Assembly: GCA_035335645.1 (NCBI GenBank)
Contig: DAOQMM010000008.1
Location: 1-60,551, forward strand
Reading direction: 5' to 3'
DNA: 60,551 bases
Origin: Zoogloea sp035335645
GTDB taxonomy: Bacteria > Pseudomonadota > Gammaproteobacteria > Burkholderiales > Rhodocyclaceae
Shown here: positions 51,785 to 60,551 of the stretch, in pieces
Position numbering within the stretch: position 1 is the first letter of the stretch
How the letters are laid out: every line of letters begins with the position of its first letter
Position numbers and translations under genes: made by a program
The notes under the pieces: generated by a model
Databases searched by the model: none
The model's input: the letters and a program-made list of their open reading frames with translations, nothing else
Told to the model about the DNA's origin: nothing

Positions 51785-52570
51785 TCACCCTTTGGGACGG
51801 TCGAGAAACGCCGCCACGGCCGCCTCATGGTCCGCAGAACCGTGGGCAAGGGCCTGGTAAGCGGCAGACAGTTCGAGCAGTGACTCGAGGCGCAGCGTCT
51901 GAGCCTCGCGCATCAGACGCTTGGTCATGCGCAGCGCGTGGCCGGGCTGGGCGGCGATGCGCTCGGCCAGGGCCATCGCTGCGTCGAGCAGCACGTCCGG
52001 GGCCACGACCCGCGAAACCAGCCCCGCTTCCAGCGCCTGGGCCGCGTCGAGCCGATCACCGGTGAAGCTCATCTCCGCCGCCTTGGAGTAGCCCACCACC
52101 CGCTGCAACAGCCAGGCGCCCCCATCGCCGGGAATGATCCCGAGGCGGACGAAGCTCTCCGCAAAGCTCGCCGACTCGGACGCAATGCGGATGTCAGCCA
52201 TGCACGCCAGATCGCAGCCTGCGCCAATGGCCGGGCCGTTCACCGCCGCGATGGTCGGTACATCGAGGCGATGGAAAGCCAGCGGGATGCGCTGGATCCC
52301 GCTACGGTAATTCTCGCGGATGTCCAGCCCACCGCCCCTGGCCAGCCCGCGCTTGTCCCGGAAATCCTTGACATTACCGCCGGCACAGAAGGCGCTTCCC
52401 GCCCCGGTGAGGATCACGGCCTTCACCGAAAGGTCAGCCTGAATACGCTCACAGGCGTCGACCAGCGCCTCCCATTCGGCCGGAGACGACAGCGCGTTGC
52501 GGGTTTCCGGCGCATTGAGGGTCAGCGTCACGATGCTGTCCCGGCGCTCGAAAAGGACGAAATCACTCAT
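51785..52570 (-). CDS. Enoyl-CoA hydratase/isomerase family protein
   Basis: A 261-residue crotonase-fold protein. It has ILTGAGSAFCAGGNVKDF (oxyanion-hole loop) and AAVNGPAIGAGCDLACMADI. SFVRLGIIPGDGGAWLLQR carries one acidic position, but the Glu of the usual AFGEPE-type loop is not obvious. It probably hydrates or isomerises enoyl-CoA; substrate is unknown. Its upstream region is shared with the divergent gamma-carbonic anhydrase. Confidence 0.88.
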   Translation of the reverse strand: MSDFVLFERRDSIVTLTLNAPETRNALSSPAEWEALVDACERIQADLSVKAVILTGAGSAFCAGGNVKDFRDKRGLARGGGLDIRENYRSGIQRIPLAFHRLDVPTIAAVNGPAIGAGCDLACMADIRIASESASFAESFVRLGIIPGDGGAWLLQRVVGYSKAAEMSFTGDRLDAAQALEAGLVSRVVAPDVLLDAAMALAERIAAQPGHALRMTKRLMREAQTLRLESLLELSAAYQALAHGSADHEAAVAAFLDRPKG

Positions 52571-52802
52571 GGGTCAGACTCCCCTGTTGTTGGAATTCGA
52601 TTCGACACGTCGGTCGGCAGGCGGGCCCGAAGAGGCGCCTCCCGATGCCATCCAGACGGCCTAAGCCCTTCTTTCCCTTACGGAAAGCGCCTGTAAAGCA
52701 CGATTTTCCCCTTGCACACATTCGTTACCCTGATATTATGGCGCGCTCTTCGGTCGGCCTTTCGGCGGCACGGCCGAGCCCCCCGTACAAAAGGAAAATA
52801 AC

Positions 52803-53324
52803 ATGCCGATTTACCGTCTCGGAGAGCGCCAGCCGGAGCTGGGAGAAGGTGTCTGGATCGCGGAAAACGCCACCGTCATCGGATCCGTGGTACTGGGTCG
52901 CAACGTGAATGTGTGGTTCGGCTCGATCCTGCGGGGCGACAACGACCCGATCACCATCGGCGAGAATACCAACATTCAGGACGGGTCAGTGCTGCACACC
53001 GACGACGGTGTGCCCCTGACCATCGGACGCAATGTGACCGTCGGGCACAAGGTCATGCTGCACGGCTGCACGATCGGTGAAGGTTCGCTGATCGGCATCA
53101 ACGCCGTCGTCCTCAACCGCGCGGTGATCGGCAAGCACTGCCTGATCGGCGCCAATTCCCTGATCCCCGAAGGCAAGGTGATTCCCGACCGTTCGCTGGT
53201 CTGCGGGTCGCCAGGGCGCATCATCCGCGAGCTGACCGATCACGAGATCAGCCGTCTTCAGGCGAGCGCCGAAGGCTACGTGAAGAACGCGGAACGCTAC
53301 GTCCAGGAACTGATCAAGCTCTGA
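52803..53324 (+). CDS. Gamma-carbonic anhydrase family protein (YrdA-like)
   Basis: A 173-residue left-handed beta-helix protein built of hexapeptide repeats such as VIGSVVLGRNVNVW and LIGINAVVLNRAVIG. The three zinc-ligand histidines are present in SVLHTDDG, TVGHKVMLHGC. It matches YrdA/CaiE-type gamma-class carbonic anhydrases; activity in many members is unproven. AAGGAAAA precedes the ATG by about 6 nt. A GC-rich palindrome (GGGGATCCCC, about 53341-53350) follows the stop. Confidence 0.9.
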   Translation: MPIYRLGERQPELGEGVWIAENATVIGSVVLGRNVNVWFGSILRGDNDPITIGENTNIQDGSVLHTDDGVPLTIGRNVTVGHKVMLHGCTIGEGSLIGINAVVLNRAVIGKHCLIGANSLIPEGKVIPDRSLVCGSPGRIIRELTDHEISRLQASAEGYVKNAERYVQELIKL

Positions 53325-53459
53325 GCGGATGCGGCAGGGAGGGGATCCCCTGCCCCGCCCTCCGGATGAACGCCGAGGACAGCGCCTTCGCGCTGCCCAC
53401 ACATGGGCGGCGGACGGTTCGGCCCGCGAGGCATTTACCTGCTCACGCCTGCCCGGCGA

Positions 53460-54320
53460 TCAGTCGAGCGACAGGACGATGGGCTGATGGTCGGACGCGG
53501 CCGTCAATTGGTCCACCGCAACGGCAGCCACCCGATCCACCAGATCGGCGCTCACGAAGAAATAATCGCAGCAGTACGCGTGATCCGGCCATTCCGCGCC
53601 GTTGAGCCCTACCGTGCTGAGGTGCGGAATATCCCCGTAGCAGGCCCGCCAAGCGTCTTCCCAGCCTGACACGTCCGGTCCGATGGGGGCGATCATCCGG
53701 AAATACTCCGGACTGCCCGGCTCGCAGTTGAAATCTCCGCAGATCACCGCCGACGCCGGACGCGGCAACACCTCGAAGGGCGATCCCGGCGCCGCATTGC
53801 GGCCCGGCGTGTCACCCCCCGCGTTGGCGAGTCTGACGGCGTCCTGTTGCAGTGTGTGCAACGCGGCTATCTGGGTCATGCGCTGGACGGCCGAATAATA
53901 TTCGAGATGAGTGTTCATCACCCGCACCCAGCCCTGCGGGCCTTCCACCACCGTTTCGAGACAGACCCGCGGCATGCTCGGCATGCCCGGCTCGGGCGGA
54001 CGTGGCAGGCTATGGCGGAAGACCTGCCCGACAGGCAGGCGCGACAGGGTCAGATTGCCAAATCGGCTGCGACCGCCGTTTCCGTCGGGCATGTCCACAC
54101 CGGATGCAAAGTGGACCGAATAGTCCGGGAACGCTGCCGCGATGCTGGCCACGCCATCCACCGGAACGCCGCCCTGGAGGGCAGGAAAGGCCACGGCCAC
54201 TTCCTGCAGACAGATGACGTCAAATTCACCCAGGGTACGTACCGCCGACACGGTGCGCTCCAGCGTCACCATGCCATCGGCCCCGCGCCCCCACTGTATG
54301 TTCCAGCTCAATATCTTCAT
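53460..54320 (-). CDS. Endonuclease/exonuclease/phosphatase-family protein
   Basis: A 286-residue EEP-fold metal-dependent phosphodiesterase. All core residues appear: the Asn in LSWNIQWGRG, the Glu in CLQEVAVAFP, the Asp/Asn in CGDFNCEPGS and the terminal Asp-His in ASDHQPIVLS. No signal peptide is seen from the ATG at 54320; an earlier start adds an unlikely leader. Substrate may be DNA, phospholipid or sugar phosphate. Confidence 0.88.
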   Translation of the reverse strand: MKILSWNIQWGRGADGMVTLERTVSAVRTLGEFDVICLQEVAVAFPALQGGVPVDGVASIAAAFPDYSVHFASGVDMPDGNGGRSRFGNLTLSRLPVGQVFRHSLPRPPEPGMPSMPRVCLETVVEGPQGWVRVMNTHLEYYSAVQRMTQIAALHTLQQDAVRLANAGGDTPGRNAAPGSPFEVLPRPASAVICGDFNCEPGSPEYFRMIAPIGPDVSGWEDAWRACYGDIPHLSTVGLNGAEWPDHAYCCDYFFVSADLVDRVAAVAVDQLTAASDHQPIVLSLD

Positions 54321-54587
54321 CGGGTCCTCGGTTCGGTCATGCATCGGACACCGTATTCCGGCATCCGAGAATCATCAAAATCGAGAATATCAAGCAATCT
54401 GAAAGCCGTCCGCAGCAAAAGCGGACGCGCCGTGTGCAATTGCCGGAAGCACGTCAAGATGCGGACGAAACCCTGTCGTATTTCACGCCCAGAGCCCCCC
54501 GGAAGGCCCGCTCCGCGCCTGCAAGGGTCTAAAGCCCTGCACCGCCGCAGCCGTAAGTAGGGCATTCCCCTCACCCCCGGCGCCATC

Positions 54588-55439
54588 ATGATAACCCCCC
54601 AGGAACTTGTCGCCTGCATCGAAAAACTGACCAGTCTGCCCGCGGTGTACCACCGCATCCGTGCGCTCCTCGACGATCCCGATAGTTCCGTGCACGATCT
54701 CGCCGAAGCGGTGTCGAGCGACCCGGCGATCACGGCACGCGTGTTGCGGGTGGTCAACAGCGTTCTTTTCGGCTTTCCCGGGCGTATCGAGACCGTTGGA
54801 AGGGCCGTGAACCTGCTTGGCATGCAGCAGGTTCACGATCTGGTGCTCGGCACGGCCATCGTGGGCGCCTTCAATGGAATCCGCCCGGCACGCATGCATA
54901 TGAGCCGCTTCTGGAAGGACAGCGTCTATCGGGGTCTGGCCGCCCGCGCGGCAGCCCATCGGCTGGGCCTGGGGGATCCGGAGCGGATGTTCGTGGAAGG
55001 TCTGCTGGCCGACATCGGCCATCTGGTCATGTTCCAGGCCGCGCCGGATATGGCAGATGCCGCGCTGGAGCGCGCGCACAGACACCACATTCCGATCCAC
55101 GAGGCCGAACAGTCCGTCGTGGGCTGTCATTACGCGGAAGTCGGCGCTGCGCTGGCCTCCGCCTGGCACCTGCCAGCCGGATTTTCCGCCGCAATCGGCG
55201 CCCAGCTCATGCCTCTGCTCGCCGGTCCCCACACTCAGGAAGCCGCCATCCTGCACCTGGCCAATGATCTGCTGGCCAGCGACGCCGACGAGGTGGACGA
55301 GGACGCCGTGTTGGCCACCATATCGCCGTCAATCGTCACCATCCTGCAGGCGGATGCCTCGATGCTGGGCGCAGTGCGCGCCCGGGTGCGGGACGAACTC
55401 TCTGCCGTGATCGCCCTGTTCTTTCCCGATCAGTCCTGA
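54588..55439 (+). CDS. HDOD-domain protein
   Basis: A 283-residue protein with a single HDOD domain (about 18-215): LTSLPAVYHRIRALLDDPD, then DPAITARVLRVVNSVLFGF, and the partial HD site GLLADIGHLVMFQ. HDOD proteins lack full phosphohydrolase activity and act in signalling, stress or motility control. No output domain is fused. It converges on the heparinase paralogue with 9 bp between stops. Confidence 0.88.
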   Translation: MITPQELVACIEKLTSLPAVYHRIRALLDDPDSSVHDLAEAVSSDPAITARVLRVVNSVLFGFPGRIETVGRAVNLLGMQQVHDLVLGTAIVGAFNGIRPARMHMSRFWKDSVYRGLAARAAAHRLGLGDPERMFVEGLLADIGHLVMFQAAPDMADAALERAHRHHIPIHEAEQSVVGCHYAEVGAALASAWHLPAGFSAAIGAQLMPLLAGPHTQEAAILHLANDLLASDADEVDEDAVLATISPSIVTILQADASMLGAVRARVRDELSAVIALFFPDQS

Positions 55440-55448
55440 GCGCCTCGC

Positions 55449-57422
55449 TCAGCCCTTGCGAAATTCGGTTTCGAGGACATCGCCCGGCGACAGCGTGCCC
55501 CGCCACGTCACCGTGGTTGCGGGCACCCGCCGGTCATAAGTGCGGGAAATCCACCCCGCAAAGGGTTGCTCGGACGCCTGCAGGATGCTCACGTCCCCGC
55601 CGGACGGCAGGACCATGTCAACCCGCACGGGCCCGTTATGGACGGCAACCCCCTTGGTGCTGCGGGCCACCAGACAGTCTTCGCCAAAATGCCAGCACAG
55701 GGTCACCAGCTGGGGCATGGTGGCGATGACCTCGTCCCGCACGCTGAGACTGTCGGTCTTCCGGTCGAACGACCAGGTCCGACGATGCACGGGCTTGCCG
55801 CTCAAGCGGCGATAGCCATCGTGTTCCGCCACCAGCACGTCCCCGTCGGCATCGCTCTCCCAGCGGATGACGCTCACGGCGTACTTGCGCTTCCACAGGA
55901 AACGACCGCCAGACACGGCCTGATCTTCGCTGCCGATCACCAGCGTGTTGTGCAGGGCCGTACTGCGGAAGGCGTCGCGCCAGGCTCGCTGACCGTGATA
56001 GGTCCCGGATCCGGGGTCCACCAGAAATTCCCGCCCCGAAACGGACAGGGTGAAGGACAGCGCGTCGGCGTGCCCGTGCTCGGCCATCGCACCGGCGCCG
56101 AGTGCCCCCGCGTCGGCAACGATCCGCCACTCCAGCGGCGTATCCAGATGCGCACCGAGCACATAGACGCCACCCTCGGGAAACGCCGTGCGGAGGGTGG
56201 ACGGAAAGGCTTTCAACAGCAGCAGATCGAACTGCCGCGCGGCATCGACGCCCATCAACCAGCGCGTCCGCGGATCAAGCATGCCCGCCTTGCGGGCGAA
56301 CGCGGGCCGCGAGAACAACAAGGCCCCCGTCGCCAGCATCGAGCGGTACGCGCAGCCCCCCGCCGCCTGCCCCAGGCCAAGGGCATCGCCGTCGTCCGAA
56401 TCGCCAAACTGGGGTACGTTGCCCCCAGTATCCATCACCGCCGCCACGTATTCCGCCATGGCCTCGAGGCGGCACCCGAGGGCATGGGAGAACTCCCGGC
56501 CCGTTGCACGCGCCGCCAGTGCAGCGATGGACAATACGTCCCAGGTCATGCGCTGGGCGGCCATGGAGTGCTCCAGCACCACCCCGTCGGCGGAAATCTG
56601 GCGCGGAACCTCCTGCTCCAGCCCATCCCGTCCGGTCGCACGCCAGACCTTTGCCTGGCTCCAGTACGGCCAAGTCGCACCGGCCACATACAAGCCCGCC
56701 AGTTCACCGAGACGATCGCTCCCCGCCGAGGCCGGGCGCGAGAGATGCGCCTGGATAAACTCGGCATGGCGCCACACCGAACCCAGCCAGTCGGAACGCA
56801 GGACCTTGCCCACCGGTTCGGCGAACAACGCCGAATTGGGGCCGCCAATGAGTTGCCACACCGTCGCCCAGTTCATCAGACGTAATGCCACCTCGACGGC
56901 GCTCGACCAGTTCGGCCCGTGGGGGTAGGGACTCTTCTCGAGCCAGTCCGACATGAGCACGCCGATGGCATCCAGATAGTCGCGACACCCAGTCTTTCGC
57001 CACGCAAGGCCCAACGATACGAGCTCCCGATGGCGGTTGAGCGTCCAGAGATACTTGATGTCGCCCGAGCCGTCCTCGCGACGGGACAAGGTGCGCCCAT
57101 CGTTCAGGGGGAAGTGCTCACCATCGAGCGGGTTGCAGTTCCAGTCCGGAGGCAGCCCCAGCGGCGCCTGATCCAGCGCAAGCACCCGCCAATGGCCGGA
57201 CATCACCTCGTCAGCCACCCCCATGAAGTCACCCTCGGCCGACACCTCCGGTAGGAGCCAGCGCGCGCCCGTCCGATCCAGCCTGAACGGCGGCACCGGC
57301 ACCGCGCCCCGGTACCGGCCCACGACCTGGGCAGCCGTACTGCCCGCACGCCCGACAATGTCGGACACCGACATGTCGCGCAGGCGCTTCCAGTACCACC
57401 CTACCCGGTTCTTGTCAGCCAT
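55449..57422 (-). CDS. Heparinase II/III-family paralogue with degraded active site
   Basis: A 657-residue protein with the same architecture as the EPS-operon lyase at 8718-10703; the N-terminus (NRVGWYWKRLRDMSV) and C-terminal sandwich (HGHADALSFTLS, VDPGSGTYHG) align closely. The toroid catalytic residues do not: NNH becomes GSD (residues 234-236, in ASAGSDRLGE) and the Tyr becomes Ala289 (in SMAAQRMTWD). It may therefore bind polysaccharide without cleaving it. AGGAG lies 10 nt before the ATG. It has its own AT-rich promoter region. Confidence 0.85.
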   Translation of the reverse strand: MADKNRVGWYWKRLRDMSVSDIVGRAGSTAAQVVGRYRGAVPVPPFRLDRTGARWLLPEVSAEGDFMGVADEVMSGHWRVLALDQAPLGLPPDWNCNPLDGEHFPLNDGRTLSRREDGSGDIKYLWTLNRHRELVSLGLAWRKTGCRDYLDAIGVLMSDWLEKSPYPHGPNWSSAVEVALRLMNWATVWQLIGGPNSALFAEPVGKVLRSDWLGSVWRHAEFIQAHLSRPASAGSDRLGELAGLYVAGATWPYWSQAKVWRATGRDGLEQEVPRQISADGVVLEHSMAAQRMTWDVLSIAALAARATGREFSHALGCRLEAMAEYVAAVMDTGGNVPQFGDSDDGDALGLGQAAGGCAYRSMLATGALLFSRPAFARKAGMLDPRTRWLMGVDAARQFDLLLLKAFPSTLRTAFPEGGVYVLGAHLDTPLEWRIVADAGALGAGAMAEHGHADALSFTLSVSGREFLVDPGSGTYHGQRAWRDAFRSTALHNTLVIGSEDQAVSGGRFLWKRKYAVSVIRWESDADGDVLVAEHDGYRRLSGKPVHRRTWSFDRKTDSLSVRDEVIATMPQLVTLCWHFGEDCLVARSTKGVAVHNGPVRVDMVLPSGGDVSILQASEQPFAGWISRTYDRRVPATTVTWRGTLSPGDVLETEFRKG

Positions 57423-57605
57423 CTGTTCTCGTTCTCCTGCTCTGTTGGGGGATTGGGCGGATGCCCCAGGCGTTCAGGGACGCTCCGCCACACAATCCGC
57501 CGTGCTCGTCGAGCCGCTCGGCCCGCGCCGGACGGGCGTGATCCGACCGGACACCCTCGACGTTCGGCTTTGCACGGATGTTCAGTCAGATGCCGGATAG
57601 CGTTC

Positions 57606-57708
57606 GCAAATTAATACGCATTTATCTCGTATTTCCCAACTTCATGGGATTTCACCGGAATTAATTCACAATTTTACAATGTTTAATGTTTTGTGAAAAA
57701 TTGGTGAA
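57606..57708 (-). promoter_or_regulatory. AT-rich promoter region with nested inverted repeats, heparinase paralogue
   Basis: On the minus strand, TTGGGA (57634-57639) and TATTAA (57611-57616) are 17 bp apart and could be -35/-10 boxes. The second is part of the 14-nt element also found before epsL. Just upstream are two nested dyads: TTCACAA/TTGTGAA (57665-57671 and 57691-57697) and TTCACC/GGTGAA (57651-57656 and 57703-57708). The remaining parts of the 485-bp intergenic region (57423-57907) show nothing else. Confidence 0.5.
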
Positions 57709-57907
57709 CGTGACCCAGTTGGCAAGATGGCGATCGCCTTGCACATGCGGCGACCCGTCCGTACCCGATTCTCGGGGAGGGGTCGCCACTGCAAAACGTG
57801 ACGAGACGACGCCTCAGCACAGCGGCTGACGCGCTAACGGAACGGGCGTGGGGTCGTGGCAGGCGCTTCGCTGGCGGAACGGGCAGCACGGCCCGCTCTG
57901 CCAGAAT

Positions 57908-58726
57908 TCACCGGCGGAAGCGATTGATGTCGTCGCGGGTGGCAAGCGCCACCTGGCGGGCCGCAGCAGCGAAATCCTCACCGGAGCCGGCATAGAGGAT
58001 GGCGCGCGAGGAGGAGATCATCAGGCCGGCCCCCAAAGGCGTCCGGCCAGCCGTCACCGTGGCCTCCACATCGCCCCCCTGGGCGCCGATGCCGGGCACC
58101 AGCAAAGGCACATCGCCGACAATCTGACGCACGTCGGCGAGTTCCTCCGGGAACGTGGCCCCCACCACCAGCCCGCACTGGCCATGGAGATTCCACTTTT
58201 CCGCCACCAGCTCCGCCACGTGCTGATAGAGCAGGCGCCCATTCGACAGCGTGAGGTTCTGAAGGTCGGATCCGCCGGGGTTGGAGGTCCGGCACAACAC
58301 GATCAGCCCCCGATCGGGATAGGCCAGATACGGCTCCACCGAATCGAAACCCATGTAGGGATTGACCGTGAGCGCGTCAGCCTGAAAGCGCTCGAAAGCC
58401 TCGCGGGCATATTGCTGTGCGGTCGCGCCGATGTCACCCCGCTTCGCATCCAGAATGACCGGTACCTGCGGATGGCGATCATGGATGTGGGCGATGAGCG
58501 CCTCCAGCTGGTCTTCGGCACGCGCCGCTGCGAAATAGGCAATCTGCGGCTTGAACGCACAGGCGACATCCGCCGTGGCGTCCACGATTTCCAGACAGAA
58601 GCGCAGGACTGCGTCCGGACGACCTTTGAGGTGCGCGGGAAAGCGTGCCGGATCGGGATCAAGCCCCACGCACAACAGGGAATCTTGGCTGTGCCAGGCA
58701 GCAGCGAGACGGGAACGGAAATCCAT
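57908..58726 (-). CDS. pyrF: Orotidine-5'-phosphate decarboxylase (long form)
   Basis: A 272-residue OMP decarboxylase of the longer group II type (about 270 residues). The active-site motif D-x-K-x-x-D is in VILDAKRGDIGATA, CVGLDPDPARFP opens the barrel, and LVPGIGAQGGDVEAT binds the phosphate. It makes UMP, the last step of pyrimidine synthesis. ATG at 58726 was preferred over a GTG three codons upstream. Monocistronic by spacing. Confidence 0.93.
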   Translation of the reverse strand: MDFRSRLAAAWHSQDSLLCVGLDPDPARFPAHLKGRPDAVLRFCLEIVDATADVACAFKPQIAYFAAARAEDQLEALIAHIHDRHPQVPVILDAKRGDIGATAQQYAREAFERFQADALTVNPYMGFDSVEPYLAYPDRGLIVLCRTSNPGGSDLQNLTLSNGRLLYQHVAELVAEKWNLHGQCGLVVGATFPEELADVRQIVGDVPLLVPGIGAQGGDVEATVTAGRTPLGAGLMISSSRAILYAGSGEDFAAAARQVALATRDDINRFRR

Positions 58727-59244
58727 CGAAGACACAGGGATCGGACCAAGAGTATGGAAGGCGAGATTCTACCAGCCGCGGCCGGCGCAAGCCCGCGCTC
58801 GGCGGCGGAGCCACATCGGTGGGCGCCACGTCAAACGCCGCTGTCATTGATCCGGTGCCCGCCCCGACTCATCGCCGTCGGCCTCGGCAATGCACGCGAA
58901 GGGATCGCTCATGCTGCGTTACAGCATGCTCCATTCCGTGTCATGAACTGCTTCACGCTTTTCGTCGCTCCATGGGGCACTGTTCAATTTGTGCACACAG
59001 CCTCCTGTCGGCCCGAACCCCGAGCGCCCGCCTCCCAAAGCAGAACATTCCTTTACAAACAATCGGTTGCAATTTACAGACAAAAAGTCGGGACAGGTTC
59101 CCGTACGACCTGGCATGCCCCTCGCGATAGTAAATGTGCTCCGGCGTGTTTCCCGAAAACACGACCCTGGGAGGAACGAAGTAGCGGCCGCTCTTGCCCC
59201 GCGCTTTGCTGGTGACACCAAAAAATCTATCGGAGACATCTCAT
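58727..59244. promoter_or_regulatory. Long leader/promoter region between pyrF and the porin
   Basis: 518 bp without a supported gene. Two inverted repeats stand out: ATGCTG-CGTTA-CAGCAT (58911-58927) and CGTGTTT-CCCGA-AAACACG (59145-59163), the latter 81 bp before the porin start and possibly in its mRNA leader. An AT-rich stretch at about 59040-59090 is the likeliest promoter site, but no convincing -35/-10 pair was found. Confidence 0.4.
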
Positions 59245-60465
59245 ATGAAAAAGTCCATTCTGGCTCAATCCGTTGCCCTCGCCTGCCTGGCCGCTGCCGC
59301 CGGCGGCGCTCAAGCCGTCAGCTTCACGCAGAACGATGTGACCGTCGATATCAACGGCACCATCAACGGCTTCTACGTGAACCGGGAATCCAAGGTCACC
59401 AACCTGAGCACCGGCGTCCAGACCAAGACCCAGAACAGTGAACTGACCAACGGCCTGCTGCCCGGCTGGATCAACTTCGTCGTCACCTCCAAGGCCGGCG
59501 ATCAGGACATCAAGGCCCACTTCAGCTTCGCGCCCGGCATCAACAACAACTCCACCGTCGTAGGTCTGCCCATCGGCAATAACGCCAGCGGCGCGGGCGT
59601 GACCAACCCGTACAGCCAGATCGACACCCGTAACGTCTATTTCCAATTCGGCAACAACGAATGGGGCAGCCTGAAGTTCGGCCGTGACATCGGCCTGTTC
59701 GGTCAGAACATCATCCTGTCCGACATGACCCTGCTGGGCGTCGGCGGCACCTCCAACGCCGGCATCCCGTACAACACCACCTTCGGCATGATCGGCCACG
59801 GTTACATGTACACCGGCTTCCAGGCCCAGATCACCTACTCCACCCCGAACTACAACGGCCTGCAGGCCTCCGCCGGCATCTTCCAGCCGAGCAAGTTCGC
59901 CGGTGACGAAACCAAGGCGCCCGGCTTCCAGGCCAAGGTGGATTACGACTGGAAGGGCGCCATGCCCGGTAAGGTGTGGGGCGGCCTCGTGTCCCAGAAC
60001 ACCAGCTGCTCGAATGCTTCCACCACCGCCTGCGCCGGCATGAAACCGTATAACGCGACCGGTTATGAAGCCGGCGCCAAGGCGGGTTACAACAACTTCG
60101 AAGCAGTCGCCTACGGCTTCACCGGCAAGGGCCTGGGCCTGTCCACCATCGGCGCCCAATTCCTCGGCGGCAGCGACGGCAACGGCAACAAGACCGATTC
60201 CAAGGGCTACTTCCTGCAAGGCACCTACAAGATGGACAAGACCAAGTTCGGCATTAACTACGGCCAGAACAAGGACACCGGTGGCGGCACTCAAAGTGTG
60301 TACGGCGCGCCCGAAACCAAGAACAAGGCTTACACCCTGGGTGTGTACCACGGCCTGAACAAGTTCGTGACCCTCGTCGGCGAATTCAACAACGAGAAGA
60401 TCACCAACACGGCCACGGAAACCAAGAACAACACCATTTCCGCGGGTGCCATCCTGTTCTTCTAA
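59245..60465 (+). CDS. Gram-negative general porin (OmpC/Porin_4 family)
   Basis: A 406-residue outer-membrane porin. A clean signal peptide (KKSILAQSVALACLAAAAGG, cleaved after AQA) is followed by alternating amphipathic strands. These include VDINGTINGFYVN, RNVYFQFGNNEWGSLKFGRD with the typical porin GRD turn, and a final GAILFF whose terminal Phe signals BAM-dependent assembly. It forms a diffusion channel for small solutes. The long leader, GGAGAC ribosome site and strong terminator suggest high expression. Confidence 0.92.
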   Translation: MKKSILAQSVALACLAAAAGGAQAVSFTQNDVTVDINGTINGFYVNRESKVTNLSTGVQTKTQNSELTNGLLPGWINFVVTSKAGDQDIKAHFSFAPGINNNSTVVGLPIGNNASGAGVTNPYSQIDTRNVYFQFGNNEWGSLKFGRDIGLFGQNIILSDMTLLGVGGTSNAGIPYNTTFGMIGHGYMYTGFQAQITYSTPNYNGLQASAGIFQPSKFAGDETKAPGFQAKVDYDWKGAMPGKVWGGLVSQNTSCSNASTTACAGMKPYNATGYEAGAKAGYNNFEAVAYGFTGKGLGLSTIGAQFLGGSDGNGNKTDSKGYFLQGTYKMDKTKFGINYGQNKDTGGGTQSVYGAPETKNKAYTLGVYHGLNKFVTLVGEFNNEKITNTATETKNNTISAGAILFF

Positions 60466-60518
60466 GGATCTTTCGCCAGTCGAAAGTTGCAAGACCCTGT
60501 TGTGTTTCTCCCTCCTTC

Positions 60519-60546
60519 CGGCGCCCCTCGGGGCGCCGTTTTTTTG
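60519..60546 (+). terminator. Intrinsic terminator of the porin gene
   Basis: CGGCGCC and GGCGCCG form a stem across CCTCGG, followed directly by seven or more T residues. It lies 53 nt after the porin stop. Confidence 0.9.
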
Positions 60547-60551
60547 TCCAC

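Noticed and set aside
1..60551. CRISPR arrays, rRNA genes, insertion sequences
   Set aside because: No regularly spaced repeats, rRNA sequence, transposase genes or terminal inverted repeats were seen.

Overview
The window is about 60.5 kb of GC-rich, densely packed bacterial DNA. The gene content fits a betaproteobacterium, most likely Rhodocyclales (Zoogloea/Azospira/Thauera-like): an fds-type NAD-linked formate dehydrogenase, a NarX/NarL nitrate sensor pair, a Methylobacillus-type EpsE/EpsF/EpsG/EpsL exopolysaccharide export set, lysC followed by tRNA-Ser, and a Gram-negative porin. The order-level placement is inferred from gene content and was not tested by alignment. A run of 100 Ns at 24025-24124 shows that this is a scaffold with an assembly gap.

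Region 1 (1-8031, +) is an accessory defence locus. A type III-like DNA methyltransferase (truncated by the window edge) and a large helicase-nuclease enclose four extra genes: two different SMC/RecF-like ATPases, a 177-aa protein of unknown function and a 200-aa TOPRIM-like protein. Most of these genes overlap by 4 nt, so they look like one unit. This is the best candidate for a poorly described system.

Region 2 (8181-25046) is an exopolysaccharide locus. Eleven tightly coupled minus-strand genes run from an EpsL-like outer-membrane barrel through EpsE (export), EpsF (chain length), EpsG (BY-kinase), a Wzy-like polymerase and a Wzx-like flippase. They continue with a beta-propeller transferase-like protein, a WecG/TagA glycosyltransferase, two PaaK/CapK-like adenylate-forming enzymes around a GT4 glycosyltransferase, and a heparinase II/III-type lyase. 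The divergent priming sugar transferase lies across the assembly gap. A second heparinase II/III paralogue at 55449-57422 has lost the residues expected to be catalytic, yet shares a promoter-proximal motif with epsL.

Region 3 (25129-34382) has two identical tRNA-Arg(ACG) genes, an alpha/beta hydrolase, a quinone oxidoreductase, a degenerate Mrr-like protein, the fdsGBAD formate dehydrogenase operon (no fdsC between A and D) and a convergent Crp/Fnr regulator. Region 4 (34700-39118) holds narXL, tRNA-Ser(GCT) and aspartate kinase. Together, formate oxidation, an FNR-type regulator and nitrate sensing suggest respiration that switches between oxygen and nitrate.

Region 5 (39309-55439) is mainly housekeeping: a small HTH regulator with a clear operator-like palindrome, a radical SAM protein, QueD, FAH-family and DJ-1 proteins, GST, a DEAD-box helicase, a phosphate transporter with its DUF47 partner, a DUF1615 lipoprotein, a CoA-transferase, RlmJ, a MazG-like protein, enoyl-CoA hydratase, gamma-carbonic anhydrase, an EEP nuclease/phosphatase and an HDOD protein. 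Region 6 (55449-60551) has the heparinase paralogue, pyrF and an abundant-type porin closed by a strong terminator.
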